Positions 42,901-49,610 of a stretch of DNA of 64,000 nucleotides are shown one piece after another. Made by a program: the position numbers and the translations under genes. The notes beneath the pieces are model-generated. The model did not search any database, had not been told where the DNA came from, and saw only the letters and a list, made by a program, of their open reading frames with translations. Origin of the DNA: Apis mellifera (lineage: Eukaryota; Arthropoda; Insecta; Hymenoptera; Apidae); assembly GCF_003254395.2 (NCBI RefSeq), contig NC_037644.1, positions 1,853,001 to 1,917,000 on the forward strand. The letters are read 5' to 3'. Numbering within the stretch: the first letter of the stretch is position 1; the number at the start of each line of letters is the position of its first letter.

Positions 42901-45900
42901 TTGTTTTAATGTTTAATGTCAATAAAACAACCAATTTTTTATTATGTTTCGTTCGAAAGAAATTTGAAAGTTAAGTTAAATATTCATTCAAAAAAAAAGA
43001 AAAAAAAGAAAAATTACTTGAATCGTGATAAATGAAATATCATTTAACCATATTTGTTTTAATGACTGTCAATTTCACGAGTATTGAATGCTCTCTCTCT
43101 CTCTAATTGCAAATCTCCAAGGAATCCAACGTGTTGTTCTGCGACTCCAGGGATTGGGTTGTTCCCAATGATTCACCTTAAATAAAAGTAAACGCAAGCG
43201 TGTTTTACCGCGTGTTCAGATAAGACAACCACGTTTCCAAGTCCTTCCCTAATCGATACTCCACGAGCTTTCTGCATTTTTCTCTCTTGCAACGTAATTC
43301 CTAATTTAAAAAAACGTTCGCGTGTGACGAAGGGATCTTTATATTGATCCAAATTTTAATAAATGGATAATACATTTTATACTACTCGGGCAACAAACAT
43401 AGATTTAAAATTTGTCGTAATAATATTGCACGTGTGTAAATGCTTCAGCTTAAAACAAAATGTGTTTAGAAGAAATATTTTTGACGTGTTATTTTCGAAA
43501 AATCGAATCGAATTATTGGATGGAATTAAATATCATCGCGTTTAAATCATTCGTTACTCAAGCTCCATTCAAGGAGACGATTGTTTTTTTTTTTTTTTTT
43601 TTTTTTTTACGAACATTCTTTCATTTAATTCATTAACTAAGTCGATCAATAAAGTCGTTACCGTTAAATTATAGCCAATTATCGGGTTTGCAGAGAAATA
43701 TAAAATTCCATTGCAGGAGCGATACACATTCTGCGCATGATTACGTAATCCCTCCTCTTGTTTACGTAGCTGTTTTAAAAACTTTTAAAGATTTTCACTC
43801 GTGTCTCAACCGGAAACAATGAGTTATTGATGATTCTTTCGACGAGCTAAAAATAGAATTCGGTATATTTTTTTTATAAAATAACGCTTTGATTCATCGA
43901 AATAGTTTCGATTATTGCGCAATGTCGAATTCAACAAAGACTCGAATTATAATCGTTCTATTTTCGTTATTCACCTAAACTTTTCATTAAATTAACTTAT
44001 ATGTCTCTTTAAAATTATTCTCTTCTTTTGATCTATTTCCATTTAATATACTTTTAAACGAATCAAAACTCGTTATTTTCAATCAATTCGAGTCTATATG
44101 ATTTATTTCACTTCATTTTTAACTTAATTACTCTCACAATAAGAAACATATCTAATATCCTATCTTTATTTAATCCAAAATTAAATTAAATTATAAGTAA
44201 AAAAAAATACGATTTGAACGAGTGTGTTTTATTTCCTTTAATCATTCCTTAAATTTCGACAGAAGAATAAAATATTCCATGAACGCAAAATACCACCCTC
44301 GCAAGATCAATTCATCACGAACAATGGCACAACTTTCCCATTCATCCAACAGCAATAACATTCCCCGCTTAATATGTTAAATCATCAATTATGCAACTTC
44401 TAGAAACGATAAAATATTATTTCCAACGATTCAAGCTGGCGAAAACGAAAGTTATCGCCGCGTAGCATTATCGAATTCGATTATTCATCACTAAGATGTC
44501 CTCCACTTTACGGAAACACGTGTTTTTCCGCGAAAATGATCGACTCGTGCAAATTTCTCTCTCGCCCTTCACGAAAAACAGCAGTTGAAAGTGAAGAAAT
44601 TTGTATTCATGCGTCCATAAGAATTCGTGCCAACTTGCAACTGTTGCAAACTGTTTGGGGATAAAACGTTTTCGAAAATTTTCCAATAAATGTTCAGGAA
44701 AAATTTTGTTTCACGATGTATCCTTGGAACGAAGAAAAGTAAAGAAAGAAATTTCGTGACAGATTAAATTGCGATCTGTAAGAACGTGAAATTTTATTAT
44801 TCCAAATTTTTTTAGACAGCAAAGCTATGAAGAAACCGATAAAAATACTGTAAACTTGCCATCTTTCGCCTAACTTTGTGCAGAATAACAAAAGTAGAGA
44901 ATACGAAAGAATATTAACTAAAATAATTTGTTCCTCAATTTATCTGAACTATATCCAACATTTTAATTTAGACAAATTTTCATAAATATTGTATCTTAAT
45001 CTAAATTAATTTGCAACAATGAGAACATCGTATTCGACTATATCAAACTTTCTATTCTATTCGTCTCTTCCTGTACCAATTATTTCCCGACCGAGAGGAT
45101 GTATCGAATCTCGGACAGAAACAGAAACCAGGCTAGATCGAACGGAAAAGAAAAGCTAGGCTGTGTATATTCGTTCCGATGGGGCAAATTAACCGAGCGT
45201 TCCTTGTCGCTTTCGAGAACACACCGAGCCTCTTAGTCTGGCGTTAAAAAGCAACGAGACGCCGTTAGTTCCGGTTGAAACACGGTGGAAAGCACGGCGG
45301 ATTCTTTTCGCGCAGCCTCGTTCAACAACGAACCGAAAAAATTCCCTACCCCGATCCTGTTCTATCAATGCCCCTCTCCCTGCAGTGAGTTCCTGGGAAT
45401 TGGCCAACATTTTCCCTCTCGAAACAACTTCGAACAGTGATGTTAATGGTGAATCGTGGGATTTTTATGGACACGAACTTTAATAACAATGCGAGGTTTA
45501 AATATAGTTGTTTTTTTCTTCTTCCCCTTTTACTTGTCAATTTTATTGTTTAACAGATTGATCGAGTTTCTGAAAAAGGAATGTGATAAAATCTAACGTA
45601 AGATACACTGTAAATTTGTATTTGTCGTTAAAATTATTCAATTTTTTCCATAAATACACGATTTGTTTCTCTTTGACAGATAATTAATATATCTGATATA
45701 TTCGATTATAAACTAGATTCAGATATCTATTTATCGTTCTTCCAATCTAAAAATTGAGAATATTAAAAAGAAACTTGTCACCTTTCTTCACATTCATTTT
45801 GACTCTGATATTATTTCTTCTTAATCTAAGAAATCGGCCATTTTTAATTTCTAGATTCTCCATTTTGATTCCAATCTTACTTTCTAACCTAAAAAAAAGA

Positions 45901-48234
45901 AGAAGACGTCTCCTTCGAAAAGTTAAAATTCTCTCCTAATAGTTTTATACACCATGTACGTTTAAAGTCGATTCAGAGTCGACTTCTTCTCGAGTTATTC
46001 GCAAATCTGGAACCCGTTAAGAAATAACGCGTCAGATCTCGAGGCGCCGCGGTGTATGAATTCTTGCGAGGATGTATCAGCAGATTGCTCTTTTCCTATT
46101 CAAGCGGCGCAAGCGTGGTCGACTACGAACACGACTGGCTAAATCCCCCGGATGCCTAAGCGTGTTTTTAAAGCGCATAGCACGGATAACTGCACAAAAG
46201 ATGTGAAATAGACCCGGCTTTGTCATTTTAATAATTCCGGCCGGAATGCCGGGCCGATCTTTGGAGGGGAAAAAATTTAAAACCGTGAGAAAGTCACATC
46301 ATCCAATATTTCCCACGCGATATAAGATATAATAACTAAATTTATTACGAATAACAAGAAGAAATAAACGAAAGAGTCGTCAAGGATAAACTTTATTACA
46401 AAGTAAATAAAAGATGTATGAACAAATCATCTATCGATCTCTTTAAAAACTCGCAACAAGGAATAAATAATACGAGATTCGTCGATTTTTTAAAAATTTA
46501 TCCTATTCACTTCGATGCTTTAATTTTATTTCGAACAAGATTGTGTAGAGAGTATGAAACGGAAAACGACGCCATAGAATTCATTTAATATATAGCGTGT
46601 CCCCGTATTTAAAGTTTTGAAGTAACCGCGGTATTACAAGTGACTCACAATGCGGCTATAAATTGCTGTGTGGCGACCGTTCAGGGAAACTTGTGTCCGC
46701 GAAATTCCTCCTATAACCTCTAACACCGCGTGACCGGGCGGCAGAGCGCGTGGAAAAGTGGACAAGTCGGGAGCGAGACGGCCGCGATTCCCACACGTAA
46801 CACGAGGCGAGGACTTGCGCGCGCGGTATTAAGTATTATACGATCGGCGTGTAACGAGAACGAGATCGGTTTCGAGATCGGGCAATTACGCTTGTTCTGT
46901 GCCCACTGTGACGCGAACGCGTTGCGTTTTACCAGGCTGATTTAGTGACCGTTTAAATCCATTTAGCGGTGGAAAACGCGGTTCGAGATGGAAGCGAGAC
47001 GGTTTTCGTTTCGGTGTCATGCTAACACGATTTACGAGCCCACGGCTTGGTTGCGAGCGGAAGAGAGTTATCAAGACGACATTTTAAACCGTCCGTTCCT
47101 CGCGTGCACGCCGGCCAAACATCTTTTCTTTTTTTCCTTTTCTCTTTCCTTTCTTTTTTCGAAAACCGTTAGGCCACCTGCGACGATTGTCATGATAAAT
47201 TTGAAATTGGAAATTTCTATCTCGTAATAGTAGTAGTGATCAATTTATATGGATCAAAATGAATATTAGAAATTTTATACAAATTTGTATCGTTGAGAAT
47301 ATAAAAGTATTAGATTTACTTTTACTTTTCTTTGATCAACTTTTTGATTATTTGCACAGGAATAAAGATAAAAATTGTGCTGCAGAACGTTTCAAAGATC
47401 TAAACGTATTTAGAACGTGTATATTATGGAACACGATGATTCTTTTCAACGCCGAAATACGTATAACTCGCTCTCTCTTATTCCTGATATTCAGCGGGGA
47501 GTAACGCCATAAATACACTCCGATACCTAAGGGTGCGAGTTATTTTCACAGTCTGGGAACAAGATTACAGATCCCTCTGAAGAGACGAGCATTTTCAACG
47601 CTCCCTCTCTTCTTTTATAAAAATCTAATAATGACAATATTCGATTAAAACAAAGGAATTTAACTTGAAAATTACATTAATGGAAAAAGGAATAAAGATA
47701 ATGACTTACCATCTCGTCCAAGCTCTTCAAATCGTTGGTGACGATCTGTGGCTGGGGTCCGTATATGAGGCACGGCTCCTCCTGCTGCATATCGGCGTAC
47801 TCGTCGTCGCTCTCCTCGTTCCCGGAATTTCCGTGGGCCCCGTTCGCCGCCTTGTTCTCCGCCGCTATCTCCCTATCTATCTGCCTCTCCATCTGGACCA
47901 GCATCGGCGCCAGCATACCGAATTTCGCGCCCCGCCTCGCCACCTCAAGCAAACAGAGGATCACGTGTCGCTCGTTCTTGCGCATAATCAGGTCGTCGGT
48001 CTCGAATAACAGGCACTCGATGATACCCAAGCTGTTGCGGCACCAACCGATGAAGTTGGACACGTTGTCGCGGGCGAAGAAGGTGCCGGCCTTCGCGTTC
48101 GGCAAGAAGGCCACGTCGCTCAGCTGGCTCATCGGCACAGCAAGCGACGAGGTCATCGATCGTGTCATCGAGATCTTGCGCGCCTGACGCCGCGCCACGT
48201 ATTCAGCCGCCGATTTTCGTACGTTGTTCGCGTG
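11968..48234 (-). CDS. pigs: GAS2-like protein pickled eggs (pigs), 3' six coding exons, N-terminus outside window
   Basis: This is the gene-level entry; exons are listed separately. Six exons with GT/AG borders join without frame conflict: 525 + 202 + 85 + 436 + 400 + 947 nt = 864 codons plus TGA. In order, the protein holds a GAS2-type CH domain C-terminal part (residues about 1-115), an acidic linker (about 130-160), a GAR domain (about 176-242), a Ser/Pro/Arg-rich region with RSRSPTP repeats (272-550), a poly-Thr run (704-715), a short predicted helix (766-798) and SRIP at 846-849. CH domains of this family bind F-actin and GAR domains bind microtubules, so the product is a cytoskeletal linker. 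Drosophila pigs is reported as a Notch target that dampens Notch signalling; whether that holds here is unknown. The first half of the CH domain is missing, so the gene should continue past 64000 and span more than 52 kb. Confidence 0.92.
12418..12453 (-). repeat. Coding triplet repeat for poly-Thr (12 codons)
   Basis: On the coding strand four ACG, one ACT, six ACG and one ACC codon encode 12 consecutive Thr, flanked by CA and AP. The nearly pure ACG runs suggest length polymorphism. Confidence 0.9.
12915..16493 (-). other. pigs intron, 3.6 kb
   Basis: It is bounded by a GTAAGC donor (16493-16488) and a TTGCAG acceptor. It is mostly AT-rich with no recognised gene. Two related palindromes lie close to the acceptor at 12986-13001 and 13019-13030. 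A GC-richer patch at about 14660-14900 was checked and has no coding match. Confidence 0.8.
12986..13030. repeat. Twin palindromes sharing CGACTATAGTCG
   Basis: gtcgactatagtcgac at 12986-13001 is a perfect 16-bp palindrome. Its 12-bp core cgactatagtcg recurs at 13019-13030, 33 bp away centre-to-centre spacing in the same register. Both lie within 120 bp of the last coding exon's acceptor, on the intron side. Confidence 0.9.
16494..16893 (-). CDS. pigs: pigs coding exon: Ser/Pro-rich region
   Basis: The acceptor tttttctag precedes GATGCGAAG at 16893 and the donor is CAAA then GTAAGC at 16494. It encodes residues 417-549 plus the first base of Lys 550. The reading starts DAKKDLHQEIRTKVPLTEEF, continues through TRRYVVEGGVARRAVEKDD, SSSRSPTPSPPAIKEE and SDEGYRSLG, and ends PTVADCQ. 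Lys/Glu-rich at its start, it becomes acidic and Ser-rich with one more RSPTP motif. There is no catalytic signature; it is probably a disordered, phosphorylatable linker. Reading on into the intron gives an open frame that should not be included. Confidence 0.9.
16967..18220 (-). mobile_element. mariner-family DNA transposon, degenerate, inside a pigs intron
   Basis: The element is 1254 bp and flanked by TA dinucleotides (16965-16966 and 18221-18222), the mariner target duplication. The terminal inverted repeats start ttgggttggcaactaagt and end acttagttgccaacctaa; over 26 bp they differ at one base. The internal transposase is antisense to the window and therefore in the same direction as pigs. 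Length, termini and protein sequence fit the mariner group known from honey bee. It makes up most of a 1550-bp intron, which would be about 296 bp without it. Confidence 0.95.
17023..18046 (-). pseudogene. mariner transposase pseudogene
   Basis: An ATG at 18046-18044 opens MENQKEHYRHILLFYF. The frame is lost after about 24 codons through a small deletion near 17975. The next segment carries KLCAVYGDEALKERQCQNWF, the helix-turn-helix DNA-binding part (STTREIAEKLHVS) and the first catalytic Asp in ITGDEKWVVYN. A TAG stop near 17568 and another frameshift near 17530 follow. The second Asp is visible in VFHHDNARPRAS. A one-base loss near 17251 then moves SPDLAPSDY, with the third Asp, into another frame. 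The tail also has a deletion and stops at 17025-17023. All three catalytic Asp positions of a DD34D transposase remain, but in different frames, so it cannot make active enzyme. Confidence 0.92.
18444..18879 (-). CDS. pigs: pigs coding exon: RSRSPTP-repeat region
   Basis: The acceptor gatccgcag precedes ATCACCCCC at 18879; its first base completes Arg 271 begun by AG in the preceding exon. Residues 272-416 follow, ending HHGRQHQEAK. The phase-0 donor after AAG is GTTGGT, weaker than consensus, chosen because it alone keeps the next exon in the DAKKDLHQEI frame. A second GT four bases downstream (GTAAAT) would shift the frame. The exon contains RSRSPTP three times (308-314, 337-343, 361-367), plus STSPT and ARSPT. 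These Ser-Pro and Thr-Pro sites look like proline-directed kinase targets. It is disordered, basic and has no domain fold. Confidence 0.92.
18880..19496 (-). other. pigs intron, 617 bp
   Basis: Donor GTGAGT (19496-19491) and acceptor CCGCAG bound AT-rich DNA with no other feature. Confidence 0.85.
19497..19581 (-). CDS. pigs: pigs short coding exon after the GAR domain
   Basis: This 85-nt exon is too short for simple open-frame calling. The acceptor ttcttgcag precedes CACATCG at 19581 and the donor is GAAAG then GTGAGT. The T left from the GAR exon plus CA gives Ser, so the reading is SHRSMISAKLIQKAGG then SFDLGSAQVHYE. This continues the family pattern after HDPCRC and joins in phase with the next exon (ER then SPPRTRR). 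A different frame open across this region reads SLDDLSKIDSKGWR and is wrong because it does not join in phase. Confidence 0.88.
19582..20537 (-). other. pigs intron, 956 bp
   Basis: Donor GTAAGT (20537-20532) and a polypyrimidine tract before TTGCAG bound AT-rich DNA; no other feature seen. Confidence 0.85.
20538..20739 (-). CDS. pigs: pigs GAR-domain exon
   Basis: The acceptor atttcag precedes GTTCGTGAT at 20739 and the donor is ACTT then GTAAGT. It encodes residues 176-242 plus one base. VRDLVERCTCPTQFPMIRVS, EGKYRIGDTKVLIFVRILRS, HVMVRVGGGWDTLSHYLDKH and DPCRC together form an essentially complete GAS2-related (GAR) domain. Conserved features are the Cys pairs at 183/185 and 238/240, the VRVGGGWDTL core and the HDPCRC end. 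GAR domains bind microtubules. The exon joins phase 0 to the CH exon (SLDEM then VRDLVERC). This is the most diagnostic exon for the gene call. Confidence 0.96.
20740..22135 (-). other. Start of the 27-kb pigs intron: AT-rich, no gene
   Basis: No gene seen. A GC-richer patch at about 21760-21970 stands out from AT-rich surroundings and holds two short stems, but no coding match. Confidence 0.6.
22136..23265. repeat. Tandem array, about 223-bp unit, five copies
   Basis: The marker cgaaatgt..aacatttgcg starts copies at 22141, 22357, 22580, 22803 and 23027, giving periods of 216, 223, 223, 224 and about 239. The second and third copies read identical over 223 bp; the outer copies differ by scattered substitutions and small indels. 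Each unit begins with an inverted repeat, AAATGT-gaaa-ACATTT. Identical 79-codon open frames in two copies are by-products of the repeat, not genes. Confidence 0.95.
23266..28149 (-). other. pigs intron, gene-free stretch
   Basis: No gene seen. A GC-richer island lies at 23280-23660. A perfect 20-bp palindrome lies at 26298-26317 (core cctagggtaccctagg), close to GAAAATGGCCGCC at about 26270. A CT microsatellite sits near 26940-26970 and another CT run near 27415-27440. A poly-A run is at about 25134-25152. Confidence 0.55.
26298..26317. repeat. Perfect 20-bp palindrome
   Basis: The sequence reads identically on both strands, centred on ggGTACcc. It contains nested AvrII (cctagg) and KpnI/Asp718 (ggtacc) type sites. 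Confidence 0.9.
28150..28345. repeat. Tandem array, 62-bp unit, three copies, with CCTAA runs
   Basis: tcctaaaataatttaac recurs at 28159, 28221 and 28283 with exact 62-bp spacing. Each unit includes aaaacctaacctaaccta or a diverged form, i.e. up to three CCTAA units, the complement of the insect telomeric TTAGG repeat. Confidence 0.92.
28346..28947 (-). other. pigs intron, gene-free stretch
   Basis: GAGA-rich runs near 28462-28485, 28630 and 28708-28722; nothing coding recognised. Confidence 0.5.
28948..29615. repeat. Tandem array, about 100-170-bp unit, five copies
   Basis: aaaataattt followed by tgaaaatgagagaaa recurs at about 28952, 29053, 29188, 29358 and 29490. Units also share gaatttaaaaatacgagaat and aatgtataaatatgtattca. 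Length differences come from internal deletions. Confidence 0.9.
29616..31589 (-). other. pigs intron, gene-free stretch
   Basis: No gene seen. A GC-richer island at about 30990-31290 gives open frames on both strands without any family match. Confidence 0.5.
31590..31988. repeat. Tandem array, about 105-bp unit, four copies
   Basis: ttttaattttccaatttaat recurs at 31591, 31693, 31798 and 31903 (the last with one change). Each unit ends in aatattggaaaatatggatg. Confidence 0.94.
31989..34914 (-). other. pigs intron, gene-free stretch
   Basis: Very AT-rich with many T and A homopolymers. A hairpin with 8-bp arms and a 4-nt loop lies at 33309-33328 (tacgatct / agatcgta). A GC-richer island covers about 34680-34930. 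No gene seen. Confidence 0.5.
34915..36100. repeat. Tandem array with two alternating unit types, about nine copies
   Basis: GTTATAGGGA recurs at about 34963, 35105, 35251, 35397, 35564, 35682, 35807 and 35921, with a degenerate copy near 36053. The first five alternate: type A continues ATTTCGAATTTCTATGG (34963, 35251, 35564), type B continues TTTTTATATTCGAA (35105, 35397). This gives a roughly 290-310-bp dimeric period. Shared motifs are gagacgttaa.acatt, gcaaacttgtaaa and gggaacttattttc. Confidence 0.92.
36434..36473. repeat. Perfect 40-bp AT-only palindrome
   Basis: Bases 36434-36473 equal their own reverse complement, centred between 36453 and 36454. The composition is only A and T. Confidence 0.9.
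37963..38041 (-). repeat. Compact GC-rich module resembling a widely shared arthropod repeat
   Basis: On the minus strand the module reads aaccccctgtgggttcgggg, then ggcccacggtattccctgcc, then tgtcgtaagaggcgactaaa. It has a strong self-complementary start (CCCCC..GGGTTCGGGGG) and is bordered by an AATAGT/TTA microsatellite at 38041-38060. I recognise this wording as recurring across arthropod genomes, but cannot assign it to a named SINE, LINE or other family. It is sharply GC-richer than its surroundings. Confidence 0.5.
38777..38802. repeat. GAA microsatellite
   Basis: About eight or nine gaa units follow an A/G-rich stretch. Confidence 0.85.
41105..41745. repeat. Tandem array, about 156-bp unit, four copies
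   Basis: ttgaagaagaagaagaaaag (or ttaaag in the last) recurs at about 41133, 41290, 41449 and 41602. Units share catctaatacaattcaacca and catttaaaattccttgcacc. Confidence 0.94.
41746..42812 (-). other. pigs intron, gene-free stretch
   Basis: A GC-richer stretch at 41770-42080 gives an 84-codon open frame without recognisable domain. Short GATA-type repeats (agatatagataaagat) lie near 42500-42540 and a TAA run near 42650-42670. Confidence 0.5.
42813..43078. repeat. Two-copy tandem repeat, about 130 bp
   Basis: tttcgttcgaaagaaatttg begins both copies (about 42818 and 42949). Both then have an A-rich run, tgaatcgtgataaatgaaat or a near match, and tttaacc.tatttgttttaa. Confidence 0.85.
43079..47709 (-). 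other. pigs intron next to the CH exon
   Basis: No gene seen. A 25-T homopolymer lies at about 43584-43608. GC- and CpG-richer islands cover 45060-45430, 45990-46260 and 46640-47130; the last is the most CpG-dense intronic stretch and lies 0.6-1.1 kb inside the intron from the CH exon. These could be regulatory or an internal promoter, but nothing in the sequence proves it. Confidence 0.5.
47710..48234 (-). CDS. pigs: pigs exon encoding the C-terminal part of the CH domain
   Basis: The acceptor tttttcttgtccccag precedes CACGCGAAC at 48234 and the donor is GAGATG then GTAAGT at 47709-47704; it is phase 0 at both ends (175 codons). The reading starts HANNVRKSAAEYVARRQARK, then VPMSQLSDVAFLPNAKAG, TFFARDNVSNFIGWCRNSLG, IIECLLFETDDLIMRKNERH, VILCLLEVARRGAKFGMLAP and MLVQMERQIDREIA. 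This matches the GAS2-type calponin-homology domain from its middle to its end, predicted to bind F-actin. An acidic EESDDEYADMQQEE segment follows. Reading upstream of the acceptor gives a frame with an ATG, but that sequence is intronic and unlike the family. The exon for the first CH half, usually ending before HANNV, was not found up to 64000. Confidence 0.95.
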
Positions 48235-48554
48235 CTGGGGACAAGAAAAAAGATGAATTTTTACGTGATGTACTTGTTTATTCATTCCAGTTTTATTCAA
48301 CGACTGGAACAGGCATTGTTATTTATTTATTATTGTTGTTATCGTTTCAATCGTAAAATAGATGTTTAGAAAACAAAGCGTGGTGATTTAAATAGAAATA
48401 ATATGGTAACTGCGAATTAAATTTTTCCAAGTTTGATGTCTACGTTTATTTAAGTTTGACACGGTTCGTATTTGAGCATATCGCGAATTAATATAGGAAT
48501 TTCGAAAATTTCTATTTCTTCAAATATTTGTTCAAATATTTATATTGACATTCG
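48235..48554 (-). other. Intron just upstream of the CH exon
   Basis: A pyrimidine-rich acceptor tract sits at 48237-48255 as read on the minus strand; beyond it only AT-rich intron sequence. Confidence 0.6.
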
Positions 48555-49610
48555 ATACGATTCTAAAGATATTAGTTTCTTCCTCGATTTTATAGTCAGT
48601 TATAGTCAGGATAGTAACGATGCGATTCACTCAATTTCGAAACTCTATTTCCCTTTTCAATCCTTGTTCAAATATTAATTTCTTCCTCGATTTTATAGTC
48701 AGTTATAGTCAGTTATAGTCAGGATAGTAAATGATGGGATTCACTCAATTTTGAAACTCTATTTCCCTTTTCAATCCTTGTTCAAATTATTAATTAATTT
48801 TTCAAATCATTAATTAATTTCTTCCTCGATTTTATAGTCAGTTATAGTCAGAATAATAAATGATGCGATTCATTCAACTTCGAAACTTATTTCCCTTATA
48901 TATTATTTCCCTTTTCAATCCTTATTCAAACATTAATTAATTTCTTCCTCAATTTTATAGTCAGTTATAGTCAGAATAATAAATGGTACGATTCATATTA
49001 TTATTTTCCTTCCAAACGAATTTTTGACACGTTCGAAACTCTATTTTTCTCTTTAATCCTTGTTCAAACATTAATTAATTTCTTCCTCGATTTTATAGTC
49101 AGTTATAGTCAAGACAATAAACGGTATGATTCACATTGCTTCCTACCGAATTTCTCATACGTTCGAAACTCTATTTCTTCAATCCTTGTTCAAACATTTA
49201 CATTCCCCAATAAAATTCGATACGATTCTAAAGATGTTAGTTTCTTCCTCGATTTTATAGTCAATTATAGTCAGGATAATAAACGGTGCGATTCATATTA
49301 TTATTTTCCTTTCTACCGAATTTCTCACATGTTCTATTTCTTCAAACATTTATATCCCCGATACTCGATACGATTGTAAAAATATTAGTTTCTTCCTCGA
49401 TTTTATAGTCAATTATAGTCAAGATAGATAAGCGATTCACATTACTACTTTTCTTCCTACCGAATTCGAAACTCTATTTCCCTTAAGTGTCTTCAATCCT
49501 TGTTCAAACATCCGCCAATAAAATTCGATACGATTCCAAAAATATCAAAGTTTCGTCCTCGAATTTTATATAGTCAATCGAGGGATAATAAACCGTGCGA
49601 TTCACTTCGC
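48555..49610. repeat. Tandem array around TTTTATAGTCAGTTATAGTC, about eight copies
   Basis: ttcttcctcgattttatagt recurs near 48574, 48681, 48821, 48940, 49080, 49243, 49390 and, diverged, 49555. Periods are 107-165 bp. Within units, tcagttatag is itself duplicated or triplicated (48701-48723). Units also share cgaaactctatttccctt and aatccttgttcaaa. Confidence 0.92.

Noticed and set aside
46303..46797. Two TTCCCAC sites that could bind Su(H), tempting because Drosophila pigs is a Notch target
   Set aside because: About eight 7-mers of this kind are expected by chance in 64 kb on both strands, and others occur at about 28618, 32396, 56207 and 63048 without clustering.
48235..48300. In-frame upstream extension of the CH exon with an ATG at 48300
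   Set aside because: It runs through a pyrimidine-rich tract ending in CCCCAG, a good splice acceptor, and the extension is unlike the family, where more CH domain should precede HANNV.
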